A DNA stretch of 64,000 nucleotides from assembly GCA_027405735.1 (NCBI GenBank), contig JAPEHQ010000006.1, forward strand, positions 2,294,001 through 2,358,000, written 5' to 3'. The position numbers were made by a program, and so were the translations under genes. Below the pieces are notes generated by a model. It saw only the letters and a list, made by a program, of their open reading frames with translations. It did no database searches and was not told the DNA's origin. Each line of letters begins with the position of its first letter. Within the stretch, counting starts at the first letter, position 1. Below are positions 47,166 to 60,219 of this stretch, in pieces. The stretch is from Mucor racemosus. Taxonomy: Eukaryota; Mucoromycota; Mucoromycetes; Mucorales; Mucoraceae.

Positions 47166-48031
47166 TATAAAAATTTTTCAGAAACAGGTAACATAATGTG
47201 CTGTGAATTTTTTAAGGTATCTAAGCTCATATCGTTCACTAGGTGTTGCTGTATAACGAGCCCTCGTTTTATAGACTAAAGCTCAGTTAGCGAATTCCTA
47301 GACATTCATTTGCTTAAAAGGTGGTTTGACGTCAAATACCAGAAATAGAGCATTTGTATTAGCTGAAAACTCCTCCGCTATAAGAGATCAGCCCTTTTTC
47401 AATGTTTCGGATTGATCCGAAAAAAAACTGAGAATATGGCACTATAAGGAACATAATGTTGAATTGTTTGCGAGATCTGATCGAAAAGATTACGGGATAA
47501 TAAATAATATATGTAGTATAACCGAAATAATAAAATGTCAATAACGCAGCGCACAATCTTATATTTTACACTGCTTATCAACTATTGGTATTGGATATAT
47601 TAATACATTTGCTGATAGGACATCCTTCTTATTGTGCTTACATACGCCATAATGTAAAACCAGGGTCCGAACATTCAAAACTTGATTTAGAAGCGAAACA
47701 TTGCAGTACTAAAATTATCTGTAATGTTGGATTGCGTGCTTATTCTTCTAGAAGTCAGGAATAAATATACTTTTATCATACTTGATTCTTTGACGACAAT
47801 GAAATTTAGCTTTACTAATAGTTTTCCAAGTTCGTAAAATCCCATTCATGAATATTAGTTTGCGATTAAGCAATCATCGTTATACAAAAGGTGTTATCTA
47901 CTTGAGTGTTTGAAACAAAAGACTTTTTTACACCTTAGCAAATGTTTGAAATAAGGTTCATGTTTGTAAACGCTTCGGGCAGCTAAACCCTTTCTTATGA
48001 TTAAAAGCAACACAAATAAATGCATTCAATC
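47166..48031. other. Region upstream of the CaM-kinase pseudogene
   Basis: No gene called. A frame at ~47625-47763 (plus) contains the protein-like stretch VKPGSEHSKLDLEAKHCSTK and may be a relic exon of an unrecognised protein. Confidence 0.35.
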
Positions 48032-49505
48032 ATGGCAGCTACAAGGAATCCTCCTATTACTATACCATGTAAATACAGAACTGGAAAAATACTTGGTAAT
48101 GGTACATATGCAACTGTCAAAGATGAAAAAAAAGAAACGCATATTATGCAATGATGTAAAGTTTTTCTTACTATTTTCAAACCGTGTTCACTCTCCCCAG
48201 AGGCTATGCATGTAAGTTTTATTTGTTTGTAGTACACAAGGAGCATACTAACTTGAGAAATTTAGATTGATACTAAAAAATTCTATGCCGATAAAGTAAT
48301 TAGTAAAAAGTTAATGGAAGGTCGTGAATATATGATCCGTAACGAAATCAATATTTTGCTTAAAGTATCTGAAGGATATGAAAATATATTGAGTTTAGTT
48401 GATTACTTTGAAACTACGAATAATTGTGTGTTGTTTTCCATGGCAATATGCACAAATAAGATTATATAATATTGATATCAAGTGTAGTATATTTGGTAAC
48501 TGATTTAGCATTGGGTGGTGAATTATTTGATAGTATATGTAAAAAGGGTAGCTATACAAAGCAAGATACTGAAAATATTATTAGAATAATGTGTGTTGCT
48601 GTTGCGTATATTCATGATAATGCTATAGTTCACAGAGGTAATGCATTTAGTAAATATTCTTTAAACATTTTATTGACTTATTTGTATCTGGATTTGAAGG
48701 TAAAATCATCTTTTTACAAGGAAAATAGGGAATCAACCGTATCTTAATACATATAACTTTAGCCTGAGAACTTAATCTTCCGTACAGCCGATGAAGATTC
48801 TGACTTGTTGGTTGCTGATTTCGGGTTATCGCAAACTATTGATAGCGACAAGTTTAATAACTTGTGGAACTCCCGGGTATATGGTTCCTGAGATTTTTAA
48901 ACGAGTAGATCATGGTATACCGGTGTAAGTTAATATATTATCAATTGAATTATGTATTATTGAAATTTTAAATTAAGTGATATGTGGACCATTGGTGTTG
49001 TTGCCTACTTTTTACTATGTGGTTATACACCCTTTAAAGGATAAAATATTATTGAAGATATAAATGCTATTACAAGAGCAGATTACCATTTCCAAGAAGA
49101 ATATTGGTCGAAAGTTAGTGATAAAGGTAATACGTTTGAAATTTACCATTGTCGCAAATACTCAATTTAATATACAATTAAATAGCCAAAATTTTCATTT
49201 AACGTTGTTTAACTAATAATCCTAAAGATCGTATTACTGCTCACCAGGCATTATCTCATCCATGGTCGAGTTCATATGATGATATCAAACAACAACAAAA
49301 TTTGTTATTTAATGTTCGCCGTAATTTCAATATCCGTCATACCTTTAAGAAAGCAGTTGATTTGGTTCGGTTATCTTATCAGTTGTATCATAAACAACTC
49401 ATGTCAACAGTAAATAAAGCTCATGCAGCCAGTAATGAGGTAACGGAAGAAGAAAAAGGAATTAAGATTGCCAATGAAGGTATAGAACAAGTTTTAAATA
49501 TATAA
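48032..49505 (+). pseudogene. Broken Ca2+/calmodulin-dependent protein kinase gene
   Basis: Kinase landmarks in order: KYRTGKILGNGTYATVK (glycine loop, 48076), KKLMEGREYMIRNEINIL (48308), VYLVTDLALGGELFDSICK (48487), AIVHR then DLK, PENLIFR, LLVADFGLSQ (48810), CGTPGYM.PEIF, DMWTIGVVAYFLLCGYTPF (48980), DRITAHQALSHPW, and the CaMK tail KQQQNLLFNVRRNF. Damage: the first donor appears changed (ATGAAA after GTCAAAG), the acceptor before DLK lacks AG, the activation loop is frameshifted near 48858, and there are stops at ~49041 (after PFKG) and ~49200. Only the last exon-like stretch (49302-49505) is open. By family this would have been a Cmk-type kinase; an intact paralogue should exist elsewhere in the genome. 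Confidence 0.85.
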
Positions 49506-49929
49506 TAATAACAATAATAAACAATACGTTGAAACCGATTGTTTGTTGTTTGAATTGATTTGATAATAAAAGACAAAATGAAACAATCCTGGAATACATG
49601 TGTTATATATTGATTTAAAGGAGAGGTTTTTGTAATATAATGCGTAAGGGGATGTTGATCTCCTCTTCTTTTTTTTCAACGGAAAATGTCATCAAATTAC
49701 GCATAAATACGATATCTATTTGAGTATCCGATTTTTTAAGGGGTTTACATTTGATTAGGTTTATTACACTTTATTTCCATAGAAGAACCATAATATCAAC
49801 CTGTGACCCTTCCGCCCCCCCCCTCCTCCCTCAGAATTAATTGTAAAAGTATATATAAATAAGATCAACCTCCTTTTTGTTTCCCTTTGTCCTTCTTTTT
49901 AATCATTTTTTTATCTTTTATACAGCATC
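49506..49929. other. Intergenic with permease promoter
   Basis: Holds a C-rich tract (49815-49829), a TATA stretch (TATATATAAATAAG at 49849-49862) and a C/T-rich leader before the permease ATG at 49930. No other gene. Confidence 0.5.
49849..49862 (+). promoter_or_regulatory. Probable TATA element of the permease gene
   Basis: TATATATAAATAAG about 68-81 bases before the start codon, followed by a pyrimidine-rich leader. Confidence 0.4.
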
Positions 49930-51981
49930 ATGACTTGGACCATTAAAGTACCTGATCGCGCATTGATTCTTGGCCAGGAACGATCAGACGAAAGAAAAAA
50001 GAAAAGAGAACAAGCAGTGATTGATGATGAGCTATTACTCGCTAAACTCGGATACAAACAAAGTTTAAGTCGTCAGCTTTCAACATTTTCCAATTTTGCA
50101 ATTTCATTTGGATGTTGTTCTGTCTTGAGTGGATTACTGCCTGTACGTAATTTAATCGCCTTTTTTTTTGTTTTTTGATTCATATAGTTTTGTTAACGAC
50201 TTAGTCTAGATGTGGGGTACAACATTGCTTACTGGAGGAACATCTGCTTCAATCTGGGGTTATTTAATTGTAGCTATTCTCACATTATCAATTGGATTTA
50301 GTTTAGCAGAAAGTAAATGTGAACTCGTTTTTTATTCTATACAATTAATTAATATACGCAAAAAAAACCCCAGTTTGTAGTGCATTTCCAACAACAGGAG
50401 GTTTATATTTTTGGACAGCACAGTTATCCGATTCAGATTGGGTCCCTTTCATGTGTTGGATAGTTGGTAAATTAAAAAAATTGAAAACAGATAATATATA
50501 TATATATATATAAATCAATTAACTATTACATAAAAAATAGGCTACTTCAACTGGCTTAGTCTAGCAGGTATTTGCTTAAATACACATTTAATCAAAGCTT
50601 TTTATTAATGCCATAGACAGTTGCTATTTGTGCAGGTGATTTAGGTATGGCTGGATTTCTGACATCTGCAATTTCTGTTACACACCCAGAATTTGTCACA
50701 ACACCCGCAATTGACTACGGTGTATTTATCGCTATTTTACTTTTACATGGCTGGATGAATACATTGCCGGTGAAATACACGGGCATAATTAATAATTTAT
50801 CAGTATGGTGGCATGTAATGGGAATTTTGTTCATTGTAGTTGTTGGTTTACTACTAACACCAAATAAACCATCCGCTTCTTTTGCATTGGGTCAATTCTA
50901 TAATGGCTCTGGATTTGATAGCAACGGCTATGCTTGGTTAATTGGATTGCTACAAGCTCAATTTACTTTGAATGGGTATGATACTGCTGCTCATGTAAGT
51001 GAAGAGACAAGATCTGCTCAAAAGAGTTCTCCTATGGGTATTGTCATGGCAATTGCGACATCAGCAGTTGCTGGCACCGTTCTTATGATCACTTGTGCAT
51101 TTATGATTCAAGACTTTGATAGACAAATTGTTCATTCAAGCAATAACATGGCTATTACTCAAGTATTTCTTGATGGTACAGGCATTGGTTGGACAATGTG
51201 GTTCTTGGTTATTATTCTTGTAGCCATGTATTTTGCGTAAGTTTTCTTGGTGATTTCAGAAACAAAATGTACTAATTATTTCCAAATTTTAGAGGTGCTG
51301 CTGTTATTGTTGGCTCCTCTCGTCAAACATATGCATTTGCTCGTGATGGAGCAATGCCATTTTCGAAATGGTTGGCAAAATTAACTAAATCCAAAGTACC
51401 CTCTAATGCTGTTTGGTTCAATATTATTTTCTCTGCCATCTTGGGTATTCCATATCTTTTTAGTGATGTTGCATTCGAAACTATCGTATCCATTAATACA
51501 ATTGCAGCAAGTATTTCTTACTTTATACCCATTTGGTTACGAATTACAATGGCAAGAAAACGCTTTCAAAAAGGGCCCTTTCATTTACATATTTTCTCCA
51601 TTCCGTGTGGCATCATTGCATGTGCATGGATTCTATTTACATCTGTTTTATTCATTTTACCTACTGTAAGTTATAATAACTATATCCCCATTCCTTTGAA
51701 TACTAACACTTGTAAAACAGCAATGGCCTGTTACTCCCTCCAATATGAATTTCGCCATCATTCCATTTGCATTCGTGATTGGTTTAGCATCATTGGTGTA
51801 CGCTTTCTCAGGTCGAAAATGGTTTACGGGTCCTGTGCGTAACATTGATACTGTTATAATCCGAGAAGAAGACGGACAGGTGATACAAGAGACTCGTAGA
51901 GTAATATTACTTTCAGAGGATGATGGTGGTGATCAAGACAGTTGCTGGATGCAAGATGGAATTCCTGTAATGAAAAATTAA
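49930..51981 (+). CDS. Amino-acid/GABA permease (APC superfamily)
   Basis: Seven exons: 49930-50142, 50210-50312, 50374-50466, 50541-50567 (27 bp), 50621-51236, 51293-51665, 51721-51981; 561 residues. A ~50-residue cytoplasmic N-terminus leads to about 12 membrane helices. APC signatures of the Uga4/GABA-choline group: LGYKQSLSRQLSTFSNFAISF before TM1, the TTGGLYFWTA motif after TM2-3, and NGYDTAAHVSEETRSAQKSSP in the middle loop, the E-E-T/K-x-A signature. Role by family: proton-coupled uptake of GABA, choline or amino acids at plasma or vacuolar membrane; the substrate is not determined. The C-terminal tail is acidic. Acceptor of intron 4 chosen as ATAGACAG at 50620 because it keeps the AVAICAGDLG frame. 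Confidence 0.9.
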
Positions 51982-52047
51982 ACTATATTAATAATAATAA
52001 TAAAAAGTTGTATATATCATAAAAAAAATATTTACGAAATATTTGAT

Positions 52048-52281
52048 CTAGAAACCTATATTATGGTCCATTAAGAAACAATTGTGTGCTACTATGCCTT
52101 GAGTAGACGAGATATCAATCCATTGATTATTTGAAACGTTCAATTTGGTTGTCGTAAAATCAGGGCATTTGTTTCCAGGTACGTTTGAATTGATGATGAT
52201 TTCTAACGGAAATGCCGAAATTATGGAATTAGAAACATCACCGTATATATACTCATATAAATACTTCTCATTTCCCCACAT
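52048..52281 (-). CDS. Small unrecognised open frame (77 codons)
   Basis: Starts at an ATG at 52281 and ends 67 bp from the permease stop, on the opposite strand. Content is protein-like (VPGNKCPDFTTTKLNVSNNQ) with a mixed composition not driven by A/T runs, but no family is recognised and it lies where the permease 3' UTR is expected. Could be a small gene, a last exon, or chance. Confidence 0.25.
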   Translation of the reverse strand: MWGNEKYLYEYIYGDVSNSIISAFPLEIIINSNVPGNKCPDFTTTKLNVSNNQWIDISSTQGIVAHNCFLMDHNIGF

Positions 52282-53157
52282 TTTAAATACAAATGTATAA
52301 TAAAAAAGATCTGTTTTAAATGCAATGTTACACCGGCTTTACCTTTTTGCAAGGTTTTTGGCAGTACAACCAATCTATCAACATGGAAAATGACATTTTA
52401 CAAATTGTCCGATTCCTCATCTTTTAGCCGTTAGTCAACATGCATATGATTTCATTTTTTTTATTTATTTATCGACAATTAATAAAGTTTCCAAGGTACA
52501 TAATTAGATACGTTTCACTAAAATGTCCTCAATTCGGTCTTCTTTTTGCTTCTTTCTCTGCTGTTTTTTCGATGTTTTATGCGGGTAATCTGTTGTATAA
52601 TTGATTGGAACCAACCATTTATGAGAATTCAATATAAGCAACTAACATCATTCGTTATGTTTTCGCCGTAGCGCAGTTTTCACTAACATTTACCCCACAT
52701 CAAACTGACTTTCAAATTGAAACACCTACCCTTCTCCATGACCTGTTTGGGAATGAGGAGATGATTTGCATTTCAAATGATGATTAATTTAGAATAAATT
52801 TTTGGAAAAGAAAAAAATAGCATACAACTCAATACATGTGCAAGAAGACAAAGATTAAATAATTTTTTATATTTTTTGTTCAAAAGCTGTGAAAAAAATT
52901 CCTCAAAAGTCCAGAAACATGTTTACAGAATCATGATATAACGTCCATTTGTTGTTTGTTGTTGCATTACGTAAATTTACCAAGCTGGAAAAACATGGAT
53001 AAAAAAATAAACCAGCCAGCCCCATATTTTTAAACAGGTGGGCCAAACTTTATCTTGCAACCCTTGCCCTATTAAACAAATTATGATTAATTACTTTATC
53101 CGCATTCCCAATTACATTATGATCCCGACGTATTGTTAATCGCCCTTTCATTCAAAA

Positions 53158-53170
53158 TCTATATATAAAG
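53158..53170 (+). promoter_or_regulatory. Probable TATA element of ACH1
   Basis: ATCTATATATAAA about 80-95 bases before the start, followed by a C/T-rich leader with a T run (53211-53220). Confidence 0.45.
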
Positions 53171-53251
53171 GGCTTCAAAACCTCCAATTTCCCTCATTTC
53201 AAGGTTCTTTTTTTTTTTTCCTTTTTTCTCTTTACAAATTAAAAATAAATA

Positions 53252-55084
53252 ATGGCTACTGTAAGTGCTGCTTTAAAATCCAGAGTTCGTCGTCCTGCTC
53301 TCTTGGACAAGGTAATGAAGGCCGAAGATACTCTTAAATTCTTCAAAGGCGGACAGTAAGTAGTCGATATCATGCTAAAATATTCCGCATCGGTGTACCT
53401 AATATTTGAATTGTAGATATCTCGGTTGGTCTGGTTTTACTGGTGTTGGCTATCCTAAAATGATCCCTGTTGCTTTGGCTGATCATGTTGAAAAGAACAA
53501 TCTTCAAGGTCAAATGAAGTTTAATCTCTTTGTCGGTGCCTCTTCTGGTGCTGAATGTGAAGATCGTTGGGCTGAACTTGATATGATTGATCGTCGTTAT
53601 CCTCATCAAGTTGGCAAGAATATCAAGAAGGGTATAAATGAAGGTCGTATTCGTTTTGCTGATAAACATTTGTCAATGTTCCCTCAAGACCTCGTTTATG
53701 GTAAGTTGATCTTGTCAATTATTTTTTTTTGGGGAAGTATTGTCTCTAACGTGTGTATTTAGGCTACTATACCAAGGATAAGCCTGATAATAACAAGCTC
53801 GATATTGTCGTTATTGAAGCTACTGCCATTACTGAAGATGGTTGGATTGTTCCTGGTGCTTCCGTTGGTGCCACGCCTGAATTAATTCAAATGGCTGATA
53901 AAATCATTATCGAAGTTAATACACGTATTCCCTCTTTCGAAGGTCTTCATGATATCAACATGTGTACTCTTCCTCCTAACCGTAAGCCTTATTTGATTAT
54001 GAACACTGAGGACAGAATCGGAACAGTAAGTGTTACAGAAAAAGTGAATGGAAGAAATGTGTCAATTATTAACATTTCCATATTTTTCAGACTGCTATCC
54101 CTATTGATACCGACAAGGTTATTGCCGTTGTTGAGAGTAATCGTCCTGATAAAACTGGTGGCAATACACCTGCTGATGCCAAGTCTGAAGCTATTGCAAA
54201 CCATCTCATTGAGTTCTTTGAAGAAGAAGTCAAATATGGTCGTCTTCCTGCTAATTTGTTGCCTCTCCAATCAGGTATTGGTAATATTGCTAATGCCGTT
54301 ATTGGTGGTTTGGCCAAGTCCCGTTTCCAAAATGTTACAGTGTAAGTTTACGGGAAATGTAGGGTAAATACAGAATATAAAAAAACTCATGCTATTATTT
54401 TAATAATATAGATTTACTGAAGTATTACAAGACACCTTTTTGGAATTCTTTGATTCCGACAAGCTCAAGTTTGCCAGTGCTACATCGATCCGTTTCTCTC
54501 CTGAAGGATTCGATCACTTTTATGATAACTGGGAAAAGTACAAGGATAGATTCCTTTTAAGATCTCAACAAGTATCTAATTCTCCCGAAGTTATTCGTCG
54601 TCTTGGTTGTATTGCTATGAACACACCTGTTGAATTCGACATGTATGGTCATGCTAACTCTACGTTGGTTTGTGGCTCTGGTATGTTGAATGGCCTTGGT
54701 GGCTCTGGTGATTTCTTGCGTAATTCTAAATTGAGTGTTATGCATTCTCCCTCTACTCGTCCTTCCAAGAAGGATCCTAATGGTGTTTCTTGTGTTGTTC
54801 CCATGTGTTCTCATGTTGATCAAACTGAACACGATCTTGATATCTTTGTTACTGAACAAGGTTTAGCTGATCTTCGTGGTTTGTCTCCTCGTGAACGTGC
54901 TCAAGTTATCATTGACAAATGTACTCATCCTGAATATAAACCTCAACTTCAAGATTACTTTGATGTTGCTACCAAGAAATGTCTTGCTGCTGGTAGAGGC
55001 CATGAACCTCAAATGCTCGATAAGGTCTTCAAGATGCACACCAACTTGATGGAAAACGGTACTATGAAGCTCGATTCTTGGTAA
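53252..55084 (+). CDS. ACH1: Acetyl-CoA hydrolase / succinyl-CoA:acetate CoA-transferase
   Basis: Exons 53252-53355, 53417-53700, 53763-54025, 54091-54341, 54412-55084; 524 residues, same size as yeast Ach1 (526). Family features: [18 protein letters not shown] near residue 38, [59 protein letters not shown], and the C-terminal catalytic region [20 protein letters not shown], whose Glu forms the glutamyl-CoA thioester in this family. Role: mitochondrial transfer of CoA between acetate and succinate, detoxifying acetate or allowing its use. No strong presequence is visible in the first 15 residues beyond [13 protein letters not shown], which is basic. The gene has clear C-ending codon preference, suggesting good expression. 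Confidence 0.97.
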
Positions 55085-57399
55085 AAAAAAAAGTTGATTC
55101 TTTTCTTTTTTATTACATATTTCCCATCATGATAGACTATTTTTTTGCAATTCCCACAACAAAAAAAAAATAATAATAATAGTTGCATATATATTTATCT
55201 TAACTTATTGATTCCTTCCTCCCCCTTTATCCCTTGTATTATACGAATAAATAAATTATTTACTTTCTCCTTTCTCTTAAAAATAGAATGTATTTTTTTT
55301 TTTTGTTGATTGTTGATTGTTACTTTTTGTGTACAAGATATTCATTGAAGCAACCGATGTGCCTGGATTGATCTGTTGCTTATCAGATTTATGATTGTAC
55401 TCCGATCAAATTATAATGACGAAAAAAAAAAAGATCTGATAAAGAAATCATTTAGGGATGATCAATCATCAATCATCAATCGACGAAAAAGAAAAAAAAG
55501 CTTGTCATACACTGTATCCAACAAAGATCCTTAAAGATAAGTCAGAAAACCACATTTATTACGGTAAAGATTGGTAATTTTACGGGTAATACGTCAATTA
55601 AACGTGAGAAGAAATTTAAATTAAACGAAAATAAGGTTACCTTTAACTCTGTGTGTAGACATGAATTATTTTCTCACATGTTATTTGGTTTCTATATCAA
55701 ATCATCGAATAGTTGGTACGTACATAAGACTCTGATTAAATGCTTTTAAAAAAAGCTTAATATTGCTCGTGAAATATCGACCTTTGGTCAAAAAGAAACA
55801 GCAGCATCAGTGATTGTTATCAAAGGATCTCGTAAAAGTTCATCTCATTTACAAAGCAGGGGCAGCGGGCCAAATAATAAAATCGGAATAGGAGGATGGT
55901 TAGATAATCATTCCTTGGCGAATATTGGTGTTTTTGATAGATGCAATCGATAATTTGAGATCTTTTACCTCAACCAAGTCTCCGCAAAAATTACTGTTGT
56001 GTAGCTTTCCTTAAATTTCCTATTTTAAGTTTCATGGATTCTCTCTTAACATTTGTTCCTAAACTGCCTTGATCTCACTGGCCGCTTTAACAGTAACTAC
56101 AGCCAAAAATGTAGTCATCAACAGAAAAACTTCAAATTCTAACGAATGTGAATCAAAAAAAAAAAAAAAAAAATAGAGCACTTATAAACAGCACAATAGT
56201 TGTTTTAAAGATTAATTTGTGTATTATTAAGCCTCGAAAGAGCTTAGTTGTCGACGAAGAGTTGAAAAAAGAGGTTGCTACAATTGATATTCAATTTTAA
56301 GCCCGGCGCATAATACTTATTTGAAGATTTTTATTTCAGTTTTAAATCAATTTTATGTAAATTCTCGTATCAGGAAGTCAATGCTCAGCGTATATAATTT
56401 GCTTTCCTATTTTTTTTTTGTCTTATCAAAAGAACAATAACTTACTTTTATAAGAGCTGCTTCAAGCTTTTAAAGCACAATATTGCAGAAAAATCGCATT
56501 AACACGCCGCTTGGTTTTTTTATCGCTAGATCTCCACAATTCTGGTACCTGGAACTATAATCTCCAATAAATCATTAAGCTTTATAGAAACAAAGCGTAT
56601 TCCCCTAGGCTTAATTATTCAATTTACGTAGCATAATGTGGAATACGCTGCGTAATTTCAAAGACTAAATAGCAGAATTTCAAATGAGTTCGTAATCCGT
56701 TGCAAAAGATTGAATGCATTTGATCTCAAGGCCTCTGCTTACCCCTAATTCTTGTGTTTTGGCAAGTTGTACCTATTTTAAATGCTTAATTCCATAAATC
56801 AAACACACAACAGAGATGAGCACTAATAAAACTTCGGCTTGAAAACCTCTACGTGAGCTCGTGAGCTAGACATGTAATAGAACTGCTGCTAGTAGGTCTG
56901 CTTGTTAATAATAATGTTAGTACGTCAAAATGATGAATTGTATGTAGACGAGATAAAATGGACGTGGTATTGTAAGTACTAGAGTAGCCTTTTTTGCTAC
57001 TGTGATATACTGAGATAAAATTTTTGTCATTGAATTTGTTCCTTTTAGAGACATCTAATAATAAAAAATAACTTTTTATATTATTATTTTTTATTGTAGG
57101 AACTAATCAGTTACACTCCATAACCTTTAATTGCTTTATTTCTAATTAATCAATGAAAAATAAAATATTCACCTTACAGAATTACATTTAGTTTGATCAA
57201 ATTTACATTCTATAATTGACAAACTATAAAATTTATCTGATATACTCAGGAAATGTTACATTCCATACATTAAAATAGATTTTATATACTTTTTTTGTAG
57301 ACATCTGGTCGAGCAAAATTATGGTTTTCAAAAAATTGAATTTTCATAATTTTTAATCTACAAACCCGGGGCGTGCCCTCTTTTCTATGACTAACCTCA
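55085..57399. other. Region without intact genes
   Basis: ACH1 3' UTR, a short tandem run of ATCAATC (55459-55482), A tract at 56156-56173, and at 56030-56130 a decayed relative of R4 (37080-37220). No gene. Confidence 0.45.
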
Positions 57400-58565
57400 T
57401 TCTAAAAATTCTTAGGATATACCTTAGACACTAATAAACAGATATGAATTGGTTGCGTTATCTTATCTATTCCTAAATCTATTTTATATCCAGTGAAAGA
57501 CTCAAAAACACGTAAAATTCACTGCTTTTTCCTTAAAAACTGGGTCTCATTTTTCATTCCTGCTCTACTTTTCGTTTTCACTAAATAACACCAAGAAAAA
57601 ATTATATACCAATGTACCTGAGATGTTCAGCTTTAATTCAAAAACAAGTATCCGGAAATATCCTATTTTTTGTAGTTGGTATTAATTTTTCAGTGCTAAG
57701 GTTTCAAATTTTTTTCGCGTATTTCACTGCTAAAGGATTGAAAACTTTGAGGCTTCATATCTCTAGAAAAAATTAAGCTGTACTAACACTTTTTAATAAT
57801 AAAACTTACTTGTTTTGAAGTGCTCTATAACATATTTGAATAAAAAAAAATTCTGAGTACCTTTATTTTTTTTTCATTTTTTTTTGGCATTTATATAGTA
57901 GGTTTTATAATATTGGTTAAATTGAGTAATATTTTTTTTTGCATTCATGTCATTAAGCTTGTTAAGCTCTCTCAGACACAATTTAGGGGTTTTCAAAATA
58001 TTGATTTTTCGTGGAGATATCCTCAAAAATGTGTACAAAAAGGTATTTCCATTTTTAGCTTTCATTTTTCCCTTATATACCCTCATCCCAAATTTTGAAT
58101 CCGAAAAAAAATGGACAAAAATCTTGCTCTCTCTACGAAAAATGCAGCTAGAAACTTTTTTAATAGCTCGATCAATAGATAATTTTTTTTCGCATCATTG
58201 CATTTAGTTATATTTTAAACATGCTTATAAAAAGTGATGTGTATTTTCAAAAAATCTCCAAAATTTCAATTGAATTTTACGCAAAAATTAATGTAAAATG
58301 TTTGTCTAAATTTTATTTAGATGGATGCAGAATTTAAAACTGTACAAAAACTATTTAGTATACTGGGTCGACTTACTTTGCAGTTCATGATCAATTAAAC
58401 GATTTTGTTTTTTTTATCATTTTTCGTCCATTTTTTAAAATAAATTTTGGAACCCAGTTATGATAAGCTGTAAGCTGTGATATCGACTATTATTTTGATT
58501 ATCTCGAAGAAAAATCAATATTTTTCGCTGAAACAAAAAATGCAGAGTAGCTTTGATTGAGTTGG
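57400..58565 (+). repeat. Dispersed repeat R2, copy 4
   Basis: Same orientation as 3820-5045 and similar along its whole length. Ends with AAAAAATGCAGAGTAGCT near 58555. Confidence 0.8.
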
Positions 58566-59409
58566 ATCTATATTGTGAATAATAATATAGAAATTTAATC
58601 AAGTAAAGAGATATCGTTTATTAAAAGGAAATAAAGAGGGTTTATATTACTAATTTGTTGCATCCACAGATCTGGGTGCATTCCTTGGTTAAGATTACGA
58701 CGACACAGTTTGATATGTTAAGTTCTACATTGCTGTGTATTATGTTATGAAGCTCCGTTTATATAGGAATGTGGAACTAGTGTGTGTCACCTAGACTTGA
58801 TTGGATATATATATATATATATATATATAATATAATTAGACTCATTTTAGACTAGTCATAATAATTAGAGAATGTGAATATAAAAGAAGATGTTTCGATC
58901 TTATAATAAAGTTCTTTAGTTTTAGTGTGCTCTTTCATTTTATAACAGTTTTCCTTTATTTTTATTAAATAATTTAGTACATATTTTAGCTTTGAGATTG
59001 ATATAATCTCCTGGCGTAACATAATTGAGTTGAGGAAAATGATGGTGCGATAAGAATTACAGGTGTTATCTATTATACTAATGTGGCATGATGGTGTAAA
59101 TTAGATTATATAATAATAATAGCTAATAAAAAAAATAAAGAAACGATATATAGTAAGTCAACTAGAATATAGCAATCTTTATTGACTTTTAAGAATAAAC
59201 TGAAAAACTCTATTATTTTGTCCTGAGCTCCTCTTTATATATTATACTTTTCAAATCTATTCTAATTTCGGTATTTATTCCTATTACAATTGCTGTTATT
59301 TTCTATTATCTAAACTGTTAGTAATGGTTCCATATCTCATAAGGAATGCTGTTCCAGTTTTCATGATGTTTCTGAGAGTTATATGTAGATAACGATTATT
59401 TCCAATACA
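58566..59409. other. A/T-rich region without recognised genes
   Basis: Contains a (TA)n microsatellite at about 58807-58830. Nothing else recognised. Confidence 0.4.
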
Positions 59410-60062
59410 AATAAAATAAAGACTACAAGCGATTATATCACGGAGAACGTAGGGTCTTTATTATTAAGTTAAAAAAGGAAGCCAGGAGCCATCAGGTCCT
59501 GGATTCTAAAAGTATTTATACCATCTCAATTCCATTTGGATGTCAGGTTCAATATGGGATTGAAATGAGATTTAACATAAATAATAGGCAAAAACCTACA
59601 GTTTCTTCTAGGAATGCTATCTTGTCATGAATGATAGGAATTGTCAACTTCAAATCAAGTAATTTATTTTAATTTAATACCAGATGAAATGGAGATCATA
59701 GTGTATCTTAACCACAGGTGGTGGAACATCATGCTGTAATATCGTGTTGTAGTATCATACTGGAATATCATGCTGGAGCCGTGGTTCCGTTGATGTTTAA
59801 TTGCCTTGAATTTCGGTTCCTGAAATATTGTTTTACTTTTGGATTTGACATCCGGTTATGAATGATACTGTCGGTTTTCGAGGATATTAAACAGCCAATT
59901 TTGAAGCCAATTCCATTTCTAACTCACATTGAAATGTAATTCTTATAAATAGTCTTTTAAACCAAGACCTAGAAGCTCTTGGTTCTTTCTTTTACCATTA
60001 GTTTTTCTAGTAATAAAGCCTACGTTCTCCATGATAAATGTTACTAGTCTTTATTATTATTC
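59410..60062. mobile_element. MITE-like element with long imperfect inverted ends
   Basis: Left arm (59410-59468) and right arm (60008-60062) are inverted copies sharing GGAGAACGTAGG as a perfect core at 59442 and its complement at 60030, with AATAAAGACTA outside and TTTATTA inside. About 540 bp of non-coding DNA lies between. A clear target duplication was not found. Confidence 0.5.
59728..59777 (+). repeat. 13-bp tandem repeat, about 3.8 units
   Basis: Units ATCATGCTGTAAT, ATCGTGTTGTAGT, ATCATACTGGAAT, ATCATGCTGGA in register, inside the MITE-like element. Confidence 0.8.
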
Positions 60063-60219
60063 TTTCTATAAATAAGATTGTATGTATCCATAAACTCTCA
60101 GATACATCAATAGATATGAACAGGTATTACAGGTATTTCAGATACCAGCCTCTGTGGGTCATTATGCATTCGGTAAATCTGAACAACAAGTTAGTTACCT
60201 TCTATTTATTATGATGTCT

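Larger units (their letters stand above)
51982..53251. other. Intergenic between permease and ACH1
   Basis: Permease 3' region, a doubtful minus-strand open frame at 52048-52281 (listed separately) and the ACH1 promoter. No repeat match. Confidence 0.45.
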
